Origin: Ypsolopha sequella
Taxonomy: Eukaryota > Arthropoda > Insecta > Lepidoptera > Ypsolophidae
Length of the DNA stretch: 64,000 bases
NCBI GenBank assembly: GCA_934047225.1
Contig: OW204012.1
Span: 13,950,001 to 14,014,000 of the forward strand
Direction of reading: 5' to 3'
Positions 1 to 11,455 of this stretch are shown piece after piece. The position numbers and the translations under genes were made by a program. How positions within the stretch are numbered: position 1 is the stretch's first letter; every line of letters starts with the position of its first letter. The notes beneath the pieces are model-generated. The model searched no databases. It was not told where the DNA came from and was given only the letters and a program-made list of their open reading frames with translations.

Positions 1-120
1 TATCATTGCAATATAGAAACGTCCTCTAGGCGCCAAGTGGCTCACTATAAAGTGGGTAGGTATCTATAAATAATATTGCAGTATGGGAAAGCACACCGGT
101 AAATTCACGAGTTGTGTTGA

Positions 121-250
121 GACCTGGGTAGCTCAGAGGTTAGAGCAATCGCCCGGCAAGCGAGAGGTCCCGGGTTCGATTCCCGGTTCAGAGCTCCTCA
201 CATCCAGATTCACTTTTCTTTCTGCGTTTCTATACTGCAATGATATAATG
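121..250 (+). repeat. tRNA-derived SINE (head and start of body)
   Basis: The head reads like a tRNA and holds both internal RNA polymerase III promoter boxes: an A box at 129-139 (TAGCTCAGAGG) and a B box at 173-183 (GGTTCGATTCC). The anticodon-loop equivalent would read GGC, but position 33 is C instead of U and the acceptor ends do not pair, so it is not a working tRNA. The segment downstream of the B box (from about 184, GGTTCAGAGCTCC onward) recurs at 28879-28950 without the tRNA head. That shows a dispersed element rather than a tRNA gene. Confidence 0.65.
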
Positions 251-518
251 TTCATTCTGACTACCAGTTGAAGTTAAATAAAAGCCTTTAATTTATAATA
301 AATGCAATGAAAATCTAAACTGCACCTGTTCTACTTCCCTAGTCCCTTTTCAGTTTTCACATAAGGTATTAATGAAAAATGTGTCTTCCCTTATGGTATA
401 AGACACGGGACACGGTTCTAAAGGCATGGACCTTAAAGAAGTGTTTTGGGTGTCCTTACAAAATTGTAGGCGCAGTTCCCACTACTTTGCTGCTCTTGCC
501 TTTATAATCGTGTCGGAA
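251..518. other. Intergenic, nothing recognised
   Basis: AT-rich DNA between the SINE and the hAT MITE. I see no coding potential or clear repeat here. Confidence 0.4.
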
Positions 519-526
519 CCTATAAC

Positions 527-922
527 CAGTGGCGTAGCTATCGGAAGGCTAGGCGGTGCAGCGCCCCGGGGCCCCTAAGCTCTGGGGGCCCCTCGGGCCC
601 CTGAGCAACATTCGAAAGAGTTATTTAAATATCCTAATTGAATAAATAATTTTACTTTTCAAACATTTTAATTTCTTTTTACTTCGTCATTGTTTTATTT
701 TTTATGAATGAAAAAGTATGAAATATTGTCTACTGCGTTACACATATACTTAGTAACTAGCTTTGCTTTGTTATGCCTTGCAGTGGGCGTTAAAGAACTG
801 ATGATGAAGTAGCTTTGCACCTTTAAATTATTTATATACTTTTTAATAAAACTTAACCGGTTTAGATAGGGCCCCAATATCATTTTTGCACCAGGGCCCA
901 TAGCTACGTAGATACGCCACTG
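527..922. mobile_element. hAT-type MITE with 8-bp target duplication
   Basis: A 396-bp non-autonomous element. It starts CAGTGGCGTAGC and ends with the inverted TACGCCACTG. The flanks carry an exact 8-bp direct repeat, CCTATAAC at 519-526 and 923-930, the duplication size made by hAT transposases. There is no transposase ORF. The GC-rich subterminal block (gccccggggcccc) contrasts with an AT-rich centre. A partial second copy lies at about 46534-46690. Confidence 0.85.
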
Positions 923-997
923 CCTATAACATCACAACAAACACATAAGATTAGTAATAAAATATTTATTAGGTAGTTTTTTCTTTTAATTTAGATT

Positions 998-2436
998 TTA
1001 GTAGCATCCGCAGCCACCAACTGAGGAGTATCCAGCATTGACGACGTTAGCACCACACAGATTGTTGCTGCTATAACCAGCCAGACCATTGTTGAGTACA
1101 GCACCAGACAACACGTTGCCTGACAGACCAGAGAGACCTTGTCCGCAACCACCTGAGATCAGACCAACACCAGGAGCAGTGTTGTAGACAACTGAAGCTT
1201 GACCACCATTGGGCAGAGTACCCTCCACTGCGACAGCACCGATGAATGGCAAGGATCCAGCAACTCCAACTTGTCCCAGGATTTCGAGATTGTCAGCATA
1301 CACGCTGATTCCATTGGGGGTGATGTAAGATCCACTGGCGACGCTCAACGGGCCACTTTGCACACCATAGCCCGACGAAGAGACAGCAGGGCCACAGCCA
1401 TACACGTTCGATCCATAGTTGAGTCCAGACAGTCCAGAACCAAGGCCACATCCACCCGAGGCCAAGGACAGGCCACTAGGAGAGTAACCCACTGATACAG
1501 GAGCCTGAGACAGGTAGTTTTTGCTGCATTGTCCATAGACAGCCTGGAAATTTTTTTTTCAGATATGAAAGAAAGAAAGAAAATGAAATTTATTCATTCG
1601 TCACAAATAAAATAGGGAAATACATAAAAATAACATAAAAAATTAAACTTACAAGAAAACAATTATATAATATACTACAAAATGTGACGAAAAGGGGCAG
1701 ACTCAGCATCTGCTGTGAGCTATCGAGCAGCAACACGGCGCTGGTTTTCGGCCTGTCCCTGTACACGCACTAAACATAAACATAAAACTTTTTTTTTTGC
1801 AGGCAGCTTGTTCACCATCATTAATAAATGTAAGACATAAGACATTTTTATTCATAATTATTTAGATTACACGTCAAGAAATTGTAAAATTATTTAGCAT
1901 TCATTGCATACAGCTACAGAAGTAATCTTAAAAAAATAGCACAATACCATTTATACATTAATTCTTCAAAATTAACTATATTAGTAATTAAAAATATAAA
2001 AATGATTATAATTATACGTCAAATACAGAATAATAATATATATTGTAATGTTATCATTTCATACCGCAAAGACAAGCCAGTAACTAATTCATACTGGAGA
2101 GTTATTTCAAGTCTCTAGGAAGTGTCTCAATAAGTGTCCAGGAAATTATGTACCATATATTTATTTTCAAGGTTCCGTAGCGAGCAAGGAATACTTATAG
2201 TTTCGCCATGTCCGTCTGTCTGTCTGTCTGTCTGTCCGTAGCTTAGCTCATAGACTCTTAGTACTAGAAAGCTGTAATTTGGCGTGGGTATACATATTAA
2301 TCACGCTGACAAAGTGCTAAAATAAAATCATAGATGAAGCTAAATTTCTCTAGTCCCGGGATATAAATTAAGTTGGCAACTTTACCTGCACTATAAGTAC
2401 CGAAGCAAAGAGCGAGAAAAGAACCTTTGACACCAT
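998..2436 (-). CDS. Chorion class B protein, gene B1
   Basis: Eggshell structural protein secreted by follicle cells. The CDS is exon 1 at 2436-2386 (17 codons, MVSKVLFSLFASVLIVQ) joined to exon 2 at 1543-998. The donor is CAG/GTAAAG and the acceptor TTTCCAG/GCT, phase 0, giving 198 aa. The signal peptide covers about residues 1-21. The mature protein has a Gly/Tyr/Ser-rich left arm with GGCGLG, a central domain around YITPNG...PFIGAVAVEGTLP typical of class B, and a Gly-rich right arm ending GGCGCY. It is the most divergent of the four B proteins here; its central domain has NLEILGQV where the others have ENELLGQV. An AATAAA lies at 970-965. The 842-bp intron holds transposon remnants. It pairs divergently with A1 across a 4.7-kb gap. 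Confidence 0.93.
1562..1790 (-). repeat. Truncated LINE 3' end with (TTTC)n tail in B1 intron
   Basis: On the minus strand an AT-rich 3' UTR-like segment ends in a short run of TTTC units (1562-1580). Short tandem tails are usual for insect LINE 3' ends. No reverse transcriptase coding is left, so the assignment is tentative. Confidence 0.35.
2168..2335 (+). repeat. Dispersed repeat (GGTTCCGTAG / tandem GTCT) in B1 intron
   Basis: It contains GGTTCCGTAG, a GTCTGTCTGTCT run, and the downstream TTAGTACTAGAAAGCTGTAATTTGGC stretch (first 20 bases TTAGTACTAGAAAGCTGTAA). The same order recurs at 25060-25200 and, inverted, at about 15960-16075. It is a non-coding dispersed repeat. Confidence 0.6.
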
Positions 2437-2500
2437 TTTGATTGTGTTGTTGAATAAGGAATAATTCTTCAAAGTTGAAGCCTAGTTTATATACCAACGT
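2437..2500 (-). promoter_or_regulatory. B1 core promoter
   Basis: On the minus strand TATATAAA lies at 2493-2486, about 50 bp upstream of the B1 start codon. The leader between them (TTCAACTTTGAAGAATTATT) is shared with the other B genes. Upstream is TTACGTGCACG, close to the TCACGT element known from silkmoth chorion promoters, and a GATA-type TTATCGATAA. Confidence 0.75.
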
Positions 2501-3173
2501 GCACGTAATTTTATCGATAAGTTTCAAAATGTAGAATCCACTTTGTAACTTTTAGGCAGTAGTTTTTGCAATGACCAGTGTTATCTATTTATCAACAAGG
2601 TGCAATTAATTTATGCAGTCAAAGTCATGCTGTAGGCTTGGTAAATAATTAATATTTTCACAACACCTGCTCGACAATGTCCAATTACATATCATGCAAC
2701 CTCAACGTGAAGTAACGCATTATATCTCAAGGGATATAAAGTTATATGAAAATCCCAAGGGATTAAAGTGATTTAAATTTGGAACGTCAAATTCGTGTGG
2801 AAACTCGTGGAAAACAAATGCCCATATGGGATTGTAAAGAGGTTTGTTCGAAAATCGAACTGGCCACCATACAATTCAACAAAAAGAAAAAAAGCGTTAA
2901 CAAAGAATGTGAAACAAAAGACGGTGTTTGATGCTGTGATTGTCAGTGAATTTTATTGAATTATTAATATTGATAAAAAATGTCGAGCTTTTTATTGTGT
3001 CGCAGAAGGTGTGAAAAGTAGAGTATGCTCCTCTGGAATAAAGCCTGTCTTTGTCTTGGGCAGCTTGAACCCCTCGCTTTACTCAGAACTCTATATAACT
3101 ATATAGCTCAGGGTTCAATATGCCGCCCGTGACGTAAGACACTGTTTTATTCCCTTAGTGCATAATCTACTAT

Positions 3174-3576
3174 AAGAACCCGGTCCGCGACGACGACAGT
3201 TTTGATGCAAAGCATTTTGTTAACCATTTTTCTGGCCTTTATCGCGATGTTTTTGGAAAAACCAAGGACATACACCACTTCATATTGGCCGTTTAAATGA
3301 ATGCCTAAAATTATTCGGTTGAATTGTTTCTCTTTTGCAAATTATTTTGGTACTTACGAGCCCGTTCCGAATAGTTCTTCGTAATGTCTAAGTACCAAAA
3401 TAATTCGCAAAGGAGAAACAATTCAATCAAATAAATTTTAGGATTTCATTTAGACGGCCAATATGAATTGGTGTATGTCCCTTGTTTTTACAAAAACATC
3501 GCGGTAAAGATGAGAAAAATATTTAAAAAATACTTCGCATAAAACGGACGAAAAATACGGAGCGGGTTCTTGAGGA
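3174..3576. repeat. Foldback (long inverted repeat) element
   Basis: Two arms, about 3174-3355 and 3390-3576, are imperfect reverse complements around a spacer of about 35 bp. Outer ends are TAAGAACCCGG and CGGGTTCTTGA. The arms include GACATACACCA near 3270 and its complement TGGTGTATGTC near 3470. There is no ORF, so it is probably a MITE or foldback element. Confidence 0.7.
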
Positions 3577-3897
3577 TTTTGTCTTTCCATTGTATTGACT
3601 CGGGGGCTGGGCTTTAGGGTACAGTAAGAAATTTTTTTTCTCCAAAAAAGGGTCATCGAACCTTAATACCGACTACTTACCGACTTCAGTATGAATTTCA
3701 TGACCGAAACATTTCGATTTTAGAATCCAATCTAAGCAATATGGAGCATTGAGCTAATGGAATGGAAATATATTCCCTCTAGGATTATGTTTATTTTGCG
3801 AAATCCATCGCTATGAATACTCTAAAGATTATTAGAGTGCATTACAAAATAGAAAATATCAATCAGAAACAAATCCAAAGACAATATTTGAAAAAAT

Positions 3898-3973
3898 TCG
3901 CCGGGCCAGGATTCGAACCTGCGACCTCTTGTTATCAAGACAAGCGCGCTACCAATTGCGCCACCGAGGTTCC
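3898..3973 (-). pseudogene. tRNA-like sequence (tRNA pseudogene or SINE head)
   Basis: Read on the minus strand it has an A-box-like TGGCGCAATTGG, a pairing anticodon stem (CTTGT/ACAAG) with loop CTTGATA (anticodon UGA), and a perfect B box GGTTCGAATCC. The acceptor halves do not pair with each other and there is no long variable arm as a tRNA-Ser would need. Flanking TTCGCCGG/CCGGCGAA form an extra inverted repeat. A working tRNA is unlikely. Confidence 0.5.
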
Positions 3974-4599
3974 TACCTAGACCGGCGAATTCTTCCATCA
4001 TACTTGTCCACTGTTATTTTTGCATCTGCTTGATATACTAGCTTGTACTGCACATACAGAACGCTCACGAGGGCGTTATGTGATGTCACGCCTTACATAT
4101 TTTTAGTGATATTGCAATAGCTATAAAAAAATTGGCTTTTCCATAGACAGGACGCTTAAAATAAGGTTAGTCCTGTCAAATAAGTTAACCCTACAGTTAG
4201 TCGCGCTGTATATAGAAGCGTTTGTGGTCGCGTGGATTACATATGTAGGCAAATTTATAAGTAACAAAAAAAAGTTGTAAGTATCCTTTTTATTATTTAT
4301 TATTCAGTCTTAAGTTTTTAAATTGAAGCTTTTTCTTTAAAAAAATCGTAACAAACAAAATATATACTTCCTCCGGTTCACAAAAAAAAAAATACTTACC
4401 TCTTATTTGGTTATAACAATCACACTGTCTGACTTACTTATAGTTATTGGGAATTTTGTGGCTTATTATTATAGCTACACCTTCGACCAAAATAAAATGA
4501 ATAGACGGGCCTTGTCTTTACAATTTGCTCACTCATAACGAGTCTAAGCACTTGGATATATACTATACTTCAATACCTAATTGTTAGTCTTTATTTTGC

Positions 4600-5926
4600 T
4601 TTTTGCACTTTGGAAATCAGTAGGTTAGACGATAAATATAAACTTAATAAATACAGGTCTAATTATATGCTTAATGAATTTGGCGTTCCACAAGGGAGCA
4701 TCTTGGGACCTTGTTTATTTTTATTGTACATAAATGACCTCCCGACAATAACGGATCACAAAGCAGTATTATTTGCTGATGACACAACAATATTAATTAA
4801 AGGTAACGGAAAAACAAATTTTGAAAATGACATTAACAAGACTGTAAAAAAAGTTATTCATTGGTTGAGTAAAAATAATTTAAAGGTAAACGTTAACAAG
4901 ACAAAGATGATGCAATTTCACACAAACAGAGCACCGCCTGTACAACTTAAAGTCAAGTATAATGACACGCTTATAGAAGAAGTTGACTGTACTAAATTTT
5001 TAGGTCTTTTCCTAGACAAAAATTGCAAATGGAAGAAACACATTGACGTGGTTTGCACAAAGCTTAATAGGTTTATTTTTGCACTTCGTCGACTAAGAGA
5101 AGTGGTCTCACCACAAGTCGCAATGAATGCATATTATGCGTATGTAGCATCCACCCTACAATATGGATTAATATTGTGGGGTAATTCATCAGATATGGAT
5201 AGAGCTTTTAAAATTCAAAAAAAATGTGTAAGGGCCATGTGTGGTATGCATTTCATGGACTCCTGCAAACCAAGTTTCATAAAACTTAAAATTCTTACTT
5301 TACCCTGCTTATATATAAAACAGATTACCATTTTTGTACGCCAACACCCACAATACTTTCCTAAAAAAAATGATATTACTCAAAGAACGCAAAGAAAGAA
5401 TGTAGGAGAAAGACTACATATTCCGAGATGCAAACTAACACTCGTGAAAAAGAATGTTTACCATATGGCTATCCAGGTATTTAATGCTTTGCCTGATGAA
5501 TTCAAAGAGTTACCATTAACCAAATTCGAAAACAAACTTCACGACTGGCTAATAAAAGGCAGTTTTTATTCCTTGAATGAGTTTTTCGATTATAGGGAAA
5601 TGTTGAAATGGAAATAATAAACTAAATCTATTTCAGAAATTTTGTATAGGTAGTATAAATTGATAGTTGCACATTATACTTGCTATGATATTGATATGAC
5701 ATACAATTGACACAAAACTGTACCTGTAAATATCATTCATAAATAAATTGTAGTTGACTTCATTTAATTCTATTAGTATTTTGTATAATTATAATTGTAA
5801 GTAATTTAACATTTGTACGCCATAATCGGCAGATTTTTTGAGCACTATAATACATACTGTAACATCTTTATATTCAACCAAAAATCATACAAATAAATAT
5901 TTTTGATTTGATTTGATTTGATTTGA
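4600..5926 (+). mobile_element. 5'-truncated jockey-like LINE with (GATTT)n tail, between B1 and A1
   Basis: The open frame 4610-5617 encodes the C-terminal half of a non-LTR reverse transcriptase. Motif B is GVPQGSILGP and the catalytic motif is FADD, followed by thumb and connection regions ending LHDWLIKGSFYSLNEFFDY. The N-terminal endonuclease and RT motifs 1-3 are absent, so the copy is dead and 5'-truncated, as target-primed insertions usually are. A 3' UTR of about 310 bp ends in a GATTT run at about 5900-5926. It sits in the space between the divergent B1 and A1 genes, in the A1 direction. The 5' boundary is approximate. Confidence 0.88.
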
Positions 5927-7083
5927 AATGCACAAGAAGGCATTTTTTCGTCAGTTATTTGGATGGCATGTAATAATAAGCGTACGTGTCACTCTTCTAA
6001 CAGACAAAGACAGAGATGAAGTGAGAGCCGGCGCTCACTTTACAAACTTCAAAAATCTGTACGCTGTGGCCCGTCCATTTATTTTATTTTGGTCGAAGAG
6101 CTACACAGCTCCTGTGCCTCAAAGACACGCGACCGATGTCCACGCATCACCGAGCGAGCACATGCAATGTATCTGTCTTCAACTACACTGATACTGAGCG
6201 TCGAAAGGATCACTTTAACAGATTTGATTTGTTTTAAGGTCTTATACAAATGTAATTACAAATGAAGGGTTCAGGAAAAGAAAGGGCTAATCGACATTTA
6301 TGTTATTTCAAGAAAAAGCTATTTAAAGGTTTCAGACTAAATTATAAGTATGAAAGAAAATCTAAAATGGCGGTGCAATGGGCGCGTTCTAAGATTGTAA
6401 GTTGTCAGTCAATGTACCCCTTCTTAGCCAGTATCGAATAAAAGTATCCTTTTATCCCGGTTTACGTCGCAATGTGCTCCTTTTAGTCTTTTATAGTTTT
6501 TTTTGTTATGCCCATATAACAGGAAACCAGCCCCTTTTAGTTTGTTGTGAACACGGCATACTAAAGGCCCGTCCAAAATCTATCAACTGCCATTGTTGGT
6601 TTGATTTGGACAAATATGTCGATGAGCCCCTTTTTTTCATGTACCCTTCAAATGTAATCCACACGACCACTCTAGGGTTAAGTCGTGTTACACCGAATCG
6701 ACACAATGAGGGATTTTCTTTTTTTCTTTTTTTAACTCTTTCCTGGTCGCTGGATAGATGGCGCTGAACTTGGTAAGTTACTGCAAGTGCGCAATGTTTT
6801 TTTTTTCCAACCGTTTTGGCTTTGGCACCTAGTAACGTAGTCAGTTCAACGCCATCTACAGAGTTCTAGGAAACTATGTTGTTTTTTAATACTCAAAAAA
6901 GAAAACCTCTCATTATCTTGCGTACTTAGTAACAAAATATGGCCAACTGCTGAAACGTGCGTGCACTACATTTTTTGTTCATTATCTCACGTTTCACAGT
7001 TTAAGTACTAATTTATCAATTTGTGAGGTAAGTAAAAGTAAGCCATACATCGTTATTCTGAAATTTACACCAAATTAAAATCA
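5927..7083. promoter_or_regulatory. A1 upstream region, with TCACGT and GATA sites near 6980-6992
   Basis: There is no gene here. A weak inverted repeat around 6743-6872 (TAGATGGCGCTGAAC and complement) may be a small MITE. Close to A1 is ATTATCTCACGTTTC (6981-6995). This joins a GATA-type TTATC with TCACGT, the hexamer known to be needed in silkmoth chorion promoters. It lies about 95 bp upstream of the A1 TATA box. Its role is inferred from position and motif only. Confidence 0.45.
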
Positions 7084-7145
7084 TATAAATACTGTTTACA
7101 TCGTGTAGCATCATTCTCGAGTCAACGTTCGAAGAACTTAACAAA
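7084..7145 (+). promoter_or_regulatory. A1 core promoter
   Basis: TATAAATA at 7084-7091 lies about 55 bp before the start codon. The leader around CATCATTCTCGAGTCAAC is nearly identical in all four A genes, which suggests a conserved start-site region near 7110. Confidence 0.75.
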
Positions 7146-10100
7146 ATGGCCAAGTTCGCTTTCCTTATTGTCTGCGCCCAAACACTGCTCATTCAGGTAA
7201 ATAAAAAAACGATTTATTAGAGACCACTGAACTGTTTAGATTGTGCAGAAATAAGTTTTTTTACGGTTCCGTACCCAAAAAACCACTCCGCTGTCCGTCT
7301 GTCTGTCGGTCCGTCTGTCACCAGGCTGTATCTCATGAACCGTGATAGTTAGACAGTTGAAATTTTCACAGATGATGTATTTCTGTTGCAGCTATAACGA
7401 CAACTACTAAAAAACAGAATAAAATTGATATTCAAGGGCTCCCATACAACAGACATGTTTTTTTTTGCCGTTTTTATAGATAATGGTACAGAACCCTTCG
7501 TGCGCGAGTCCGACTCGCACTTAGCTTTTTTTTTTTCTGGTTCCAATTTCATTATTTTTATTACACACATATAGGGTCAAGTTCTGTTTTTTCAGTACGA
7601 AACACTAAAATTGGTTTTATTTGCAGAGCTTTTCTTAAAATCAGGATATCGGTTCTGCTCATAACCTTCATTTCATTACAGAGATAATCACAAAGCCTTT
7701 GACGGCGCTTCTCACATGCCACATTTCTGTTTTCAGTAATTTTCTTAACTTTCTGAACACCTCGTTCAGCGACTCTTTATTATCATTATCTCCATGCAAG
7801 GTCGATACGTCATGTACAATACAATGAGCGTTTTTCCTTATGTCAAATTTAGTGTTAAATAAGATTCCTAGATGGCACTGTCATATTCTCTAGCAACAGA
7901 GTCAAAGACAAAATTTGCACCGATTCCAAGCAAACGAAAAACCACTTTGACATTGATTGCTACGAAACACATTTTATCTATGGTGACATGGACAGCGCCA
8001 TCTGAAGGAAAGCTAAGAACTAAGAAAAAAAAACAACGAGAAAAACGCTTAACAGTCGGTGTTGTAGTTTCAAACGCATATCGACCAGTCCTAAACTCTG
8101 ATTTTTCATTCCGTAGAATTATGACAGTTCAAGGAAAGGGATGGAACTGTGCAAGTAAGCTAGATGAACTGTATCGTCTCTCCTTTACTAGCACAGCGCC
8201 ATCCCTTTCCTTGAAATGTCAAAATTCTACGGAATGAAAAATCAGAGTTTAGAGAGATCTAGTGGTACAGCCTTGTATTATAGGGGAAATGCAAAGCCCG
8301 GGCCTAGGGGTCCAGCCAGCCTAGGGGCCCCAACCACCCAGCTAACCCGACCGGGTAGCTTGTCTGATTGGCTGGCGGCAGGTGGAAATAGAATTATAGA
8401 GAAAAAACGCCATGTATGACGATCGTTGACGTAACCATAGTGACATATACAGGGTGGAAAAAATTTAAGGGCCCTGGAGGGGAGCTACCTTAAATCGTTT
8501 AGTTAGCTCATTTTACTGAAAGGAAACATTCCTTTAGTTTTTAAAAGAAACAAAACTGCATTCAAAGATATTCTGAAATTCGCTTGTCTCACCCGGGAAT
8601 CGAACCAACTAAAAATTAAAAAAAATAAACCCTCGCTATTTTATCATACGAATCGGTAGGATTATTGTTCAGAATAAAATTTGTCTAATAAACATTTGGT
8701 CTCACACTCATCTGTTGTACGAGATACTCATGAAATTAAATATTTATTACAAGTTCTTTGTTATTGTTATACCTAGTACTGTTCACTTGTAACAAGTAAA
8801 TGAAACGTTCTAATTTTCTTATCTCTCTTACATCCAAAGACATCGTATGAAGTACAAGCTTGCTAATGTTATTTATCTTAAGTACCTTGTTGAAGATTTT
8901 AATAAGAAAATCGTTAAATGGTAATAATAAATGTATGCAGAGCACAATTACTTCTTGCACTAGGCGTACTGATGAAAAGTTTAAAAAAGGAACGTATTTT
9001 TTTTTGCAACGCGGAGTAACAAATTTGAAGTTCGAACTATAAATTTCGTTCGAAATTAAAATTTTGTTTTGTTTTGCTTTCATTCTGTGCTGTCATTGTG
9101 TAATAATGGCGTATAATTATTACTTTACAAGTAAACAGTACTAGGTATTGTTAATAAAGAACTTGTAATAAATATTCAATTTCATGGGTATCTCGTACAA
9201 CAGATGAGTGTAAGACTTTAGTTTAGTAGACAAATTTTATCCTGAGCAATAATCCTACCGATTCGTATAATAAAATAGCGAGGGTTAATTTTTTAAATTT
9301 TTAGTTGGTTCAGTTGCTGGGTGAGACAAGCAAATTTTAGAAGATCTTTGAATGCAGTTTTGTTTCTTTTAAAAAATAAAGGAATGTTTCCTTTCAGTAA
9401 AATGAGCTAACTAAAGGATTTAAGGTAGTTCCCCGTCAGCGCCCTTTCATTTTTCCACCCTGTATACCATAGATAGACTATGATGCTTATTTATAGTAAT
9501 GAAAGTCGGTTAGAGCAGGTTTAAAATTATATTTTCAATGCAAGTGCTCGTAAAGGCCCACTTTTTATGCATCAAAATCGAACAAAAAGTCGATTATTTT
9601 GCCCTAGGGCTTTATTATTATTATTTTTTTTAATTTATTTACAATGGTTGGCTAACCTGCAGCCTTTCCTGTGTACCATAGATGTTATACTTTTTTTTCC
9701 ACTGTTTAACGGCTCTGGATACAGTCCTTTTGAGCCAATTATAATTTAAAGTTCACAAGATTATATTTATTTTCATTTCCTCACACTATGCATTGAAAAA
9801 CGTAGTATGATACACGGGCGTAAAAGCAATAAATTACTCGGTTACGTTTAAAACCCTCGCTACGCTCGTGTTTTAAATCGTCCTCGTAATTTATTCCTTT
9901 TTTGCCCTAGTAGCATAAACTACTATTTCTGTACTAGAGCGTTTTATTTCGGAATGGGGGGCTCCAAATGTCAAATGCCTAGGGGCACTGGGACTCTAAG
10001 TCCAGGCCTGGTGGTATGGCCGTTTTATCGTTGTCCCTAAGACACAATTACTACGACCTATACATACCTATCAGTGAGGCATTATTGTTCTTAGCATGGA

Positions 10101-11004
10101 AATCTGATGCATCTCTATGTGTAAGAGACCACTTAAGGGGCTGTACAATGCTAAACATCATTTTTGTATTGGATTCAGTTCCGTCAATGTAGATGGTAAA
10201 AAATTGAAAAAAATATGGCGTGTTTTTTGACTCAACAGCATGAAAGCATGAATTTCACGAAAAAAGCGATTCAGTTTCCGTGTTTCAAAACCGATTGAAA
10301 CAAAACCAACACACGCAGATACTAAAGAGTAAAAACCATCTTTATTACATAAAGAAATTATGGTTAAGGCCATAATGTAGCCACGATTTCAAAATAACTG
10401 AAGTTTTACGTGCGCGGCATCTGATAGAGAGCTAAAAAGCGACGTTTGAACGCGTTAGAGCAGGACTGAATTTTAGCATAGTGCAGCCCCTTAATGTAAA
10501 TGATGAGTATAACAGTTAGAAACTAAAAATAAAGATATACATAAATGACCAGACGTTTCACCAATTACAGATAGGTATAATATTTATTTCTTATATGACA
10601 TTTTTTCGTAGAATGTGTTCAGCGCATGTATTCAAACAGCTGCTCCAGCCATCGGAAACATTGGTCTCGGCTACTCTGGATCTGGCTGTGGTTGTGGGGC
10701 CTCTGTCTTAAGCAACGCTGGCTACAACAACGTTGGTTTCAACAATATTGGCTACAACAACGCTGCTCTTAACTCTGGATACAGCAGCTACAATGGCTAC
10801 GGCAGCTCTTCTGGTTACGGTGGTTCAGGTACTGGAGAAATCGCCGCCGACGGTTTACTGGATGTCGCTGGCTACAGCAATCTAAATGGCAACCTGCCAG
10901 TATACGGTCTGGTGCAGTTCAACGGTAACCTCCCAGCTTGTGGTACCGTTACTGTCATTGGTAACACTCCCAGCATCTGCGACTGCGGCTGCAACTACTA
11001 CTAA
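7146..11004 (+). CDS. Chorion class A protein, gene A1
   Basis: Eggshell structural protein. The CDS is exon 1 at 7146-7196 (MAKFAFLIVCAQTLLIQ) joined to exon 2 at 10612-11004. The donor is CAG/GTAAATA and the acceptor CGTAG/AATGTG, phase 0, giving 147 aa. A signal peptide of about 21 residues is followed by a left arm with GSGCGCGAS and Gly-Tyr-Asn repeats, a central class A domain (TGEIAADGLLDVAGYS ... GNLPACGTVTVIGN) and a short Cys-rich tail CDCGCNYY. AATAAA lies at 11046-11051. The intron is 3,415 bp, because at least four repeats have accumulated in it. Splice sites and frame are intact. Partner of B1. Confidence 0.93.
7262..7540 (+). repeat. Dispersed repeat (GGTTCCGTAC / CCGTCTGTC) in A1 intron
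   Basis: It opens with ACGGTTCCGTACCC, continues through CCGTCTGTCTGTC, and closes with CAGAACCCTTCGTGCGCGAGTCCGACTCGC (as short blocks CAGAACCCTTCG and GCGAGTCCGACTCGC). It belongs to the family seen at 15405-16080 and 25060-25690. Confidence 0.6.
8091..8252. repeat. Short palindromic MITE in A1 intron
   Basis: Arms of about 55 bp (8091-8145 and 8198-8252) are near-perfect reverse complements, beginning CTAAACTCTGATTTTTC and ending with its complement. The spacer is about 52 bp. It is non-coding. Confidence 0.75.
8446..9467. mobile_element. 1.0-kb foldback element with about 345-bp inverted repeats
   Basis: The outer ends are ACAGGGTGGAAAAA (left) and TTTTTCCACCCTGT (right), next to TATA, so a TA target duplication is possible. 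Left arm about 8446-8790 and right arm about 9120-9467 match along their length, with scattered differences. The 330-bp centre has no coding capacity. Ends of this form are common in Tc1/mariner-related non-autonomous elements, but the family is inferred. Confidence 0.75.
9533..9925 (+). repeat. R450 dispersed repeat, copy 1 (A1 intron)
   Basis: It runs from TTCAATGCAAGTGCTCGTAA to TAGCATAAACTACT, ending in an internal hairpin with the arms AATAAATTAC and GTAATTTATT. Other copies are at about 27582-27990 (inverted), 36955-37125 (3'-truncated) and 63105-63495. No ORF was found. Confidence 0.75.
10000..10600. other. A1 intron remainder, nothing recognised
   Basis: AT-rich intron sequence up to the exon 2 acceptor. 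I found no gene, repeat copy or clear motif here. Confidence 0.4.
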
Positions 11005-11254
11005 GCTCTGTAGGAACAACTGACCGAAAACATAAATAATATTAAAATAAAAATAAAATCAATGTACTTTTGTGTTTTTATTATAATTTTAGTTACGGTA
11101 CTTCAGCAAGGAACACTTATTTATTACGGTATCTAATTGTCCGTCTGTCACAACATTAGCTTTTTGATTAATTACACTTTTGTACATTTACACACATTTT
11201 TATCAACACAGTTTAAGTACAAAGTCCTCTTTTCGATACAGAAAGAAAAAGACA

Positions 11255-11455
11255 GAAAGTTTAAAATTCAAAATTCAAAAAGTTTATTTTGCAAAGTAGG
11301 TATATATAATACACGTTTCACAAGTCAAATTTTAATCTTATAAAAATATATGTAATAAAATAATAAATGTACTTGAACTACTTAGATTAAATGTTTTTTT
11401 AATTTATGTAGCAATATATATACGATTAAAATTATAGGTAAAATATATAAATAAA
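11255..11455 (-). repeat. LINE 3' tail repeat, inverted copy
   Basis: The segment starting CAAAATTCAAAAAGTTTATT is the reverse complement of 14455-14636, which ends in a TTGAA-type run. It looks like the 3' end of a truncated LINE. No coding part remains. Confidence 0.55.

Noticed and set aside
121..193. Functional tRNA-Ala
   Set aside because: Position 33 is C, the acceptor stem does not form, and the body following it is repeated elsewhere without the head.
1199..1536. Open frames antisense or shifted within B1 exon 2
   Set aside because: They overlap the B1 coding exon and have no domain. Similar shadow frames occur in every B gene.
3898..3973. Functional tRNA-Ser(UGA)
   Set aside because: Acceptor halves do not pair and the long variable arm of tRNA-Ser is missing, so it is listed as a pseudogene.
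5928..6767. Short ORFs of 87 and 121 codons upstream of A1
   Set aside because: No domain, no splice context, atypical composition, and no counterpart near the other A genes.
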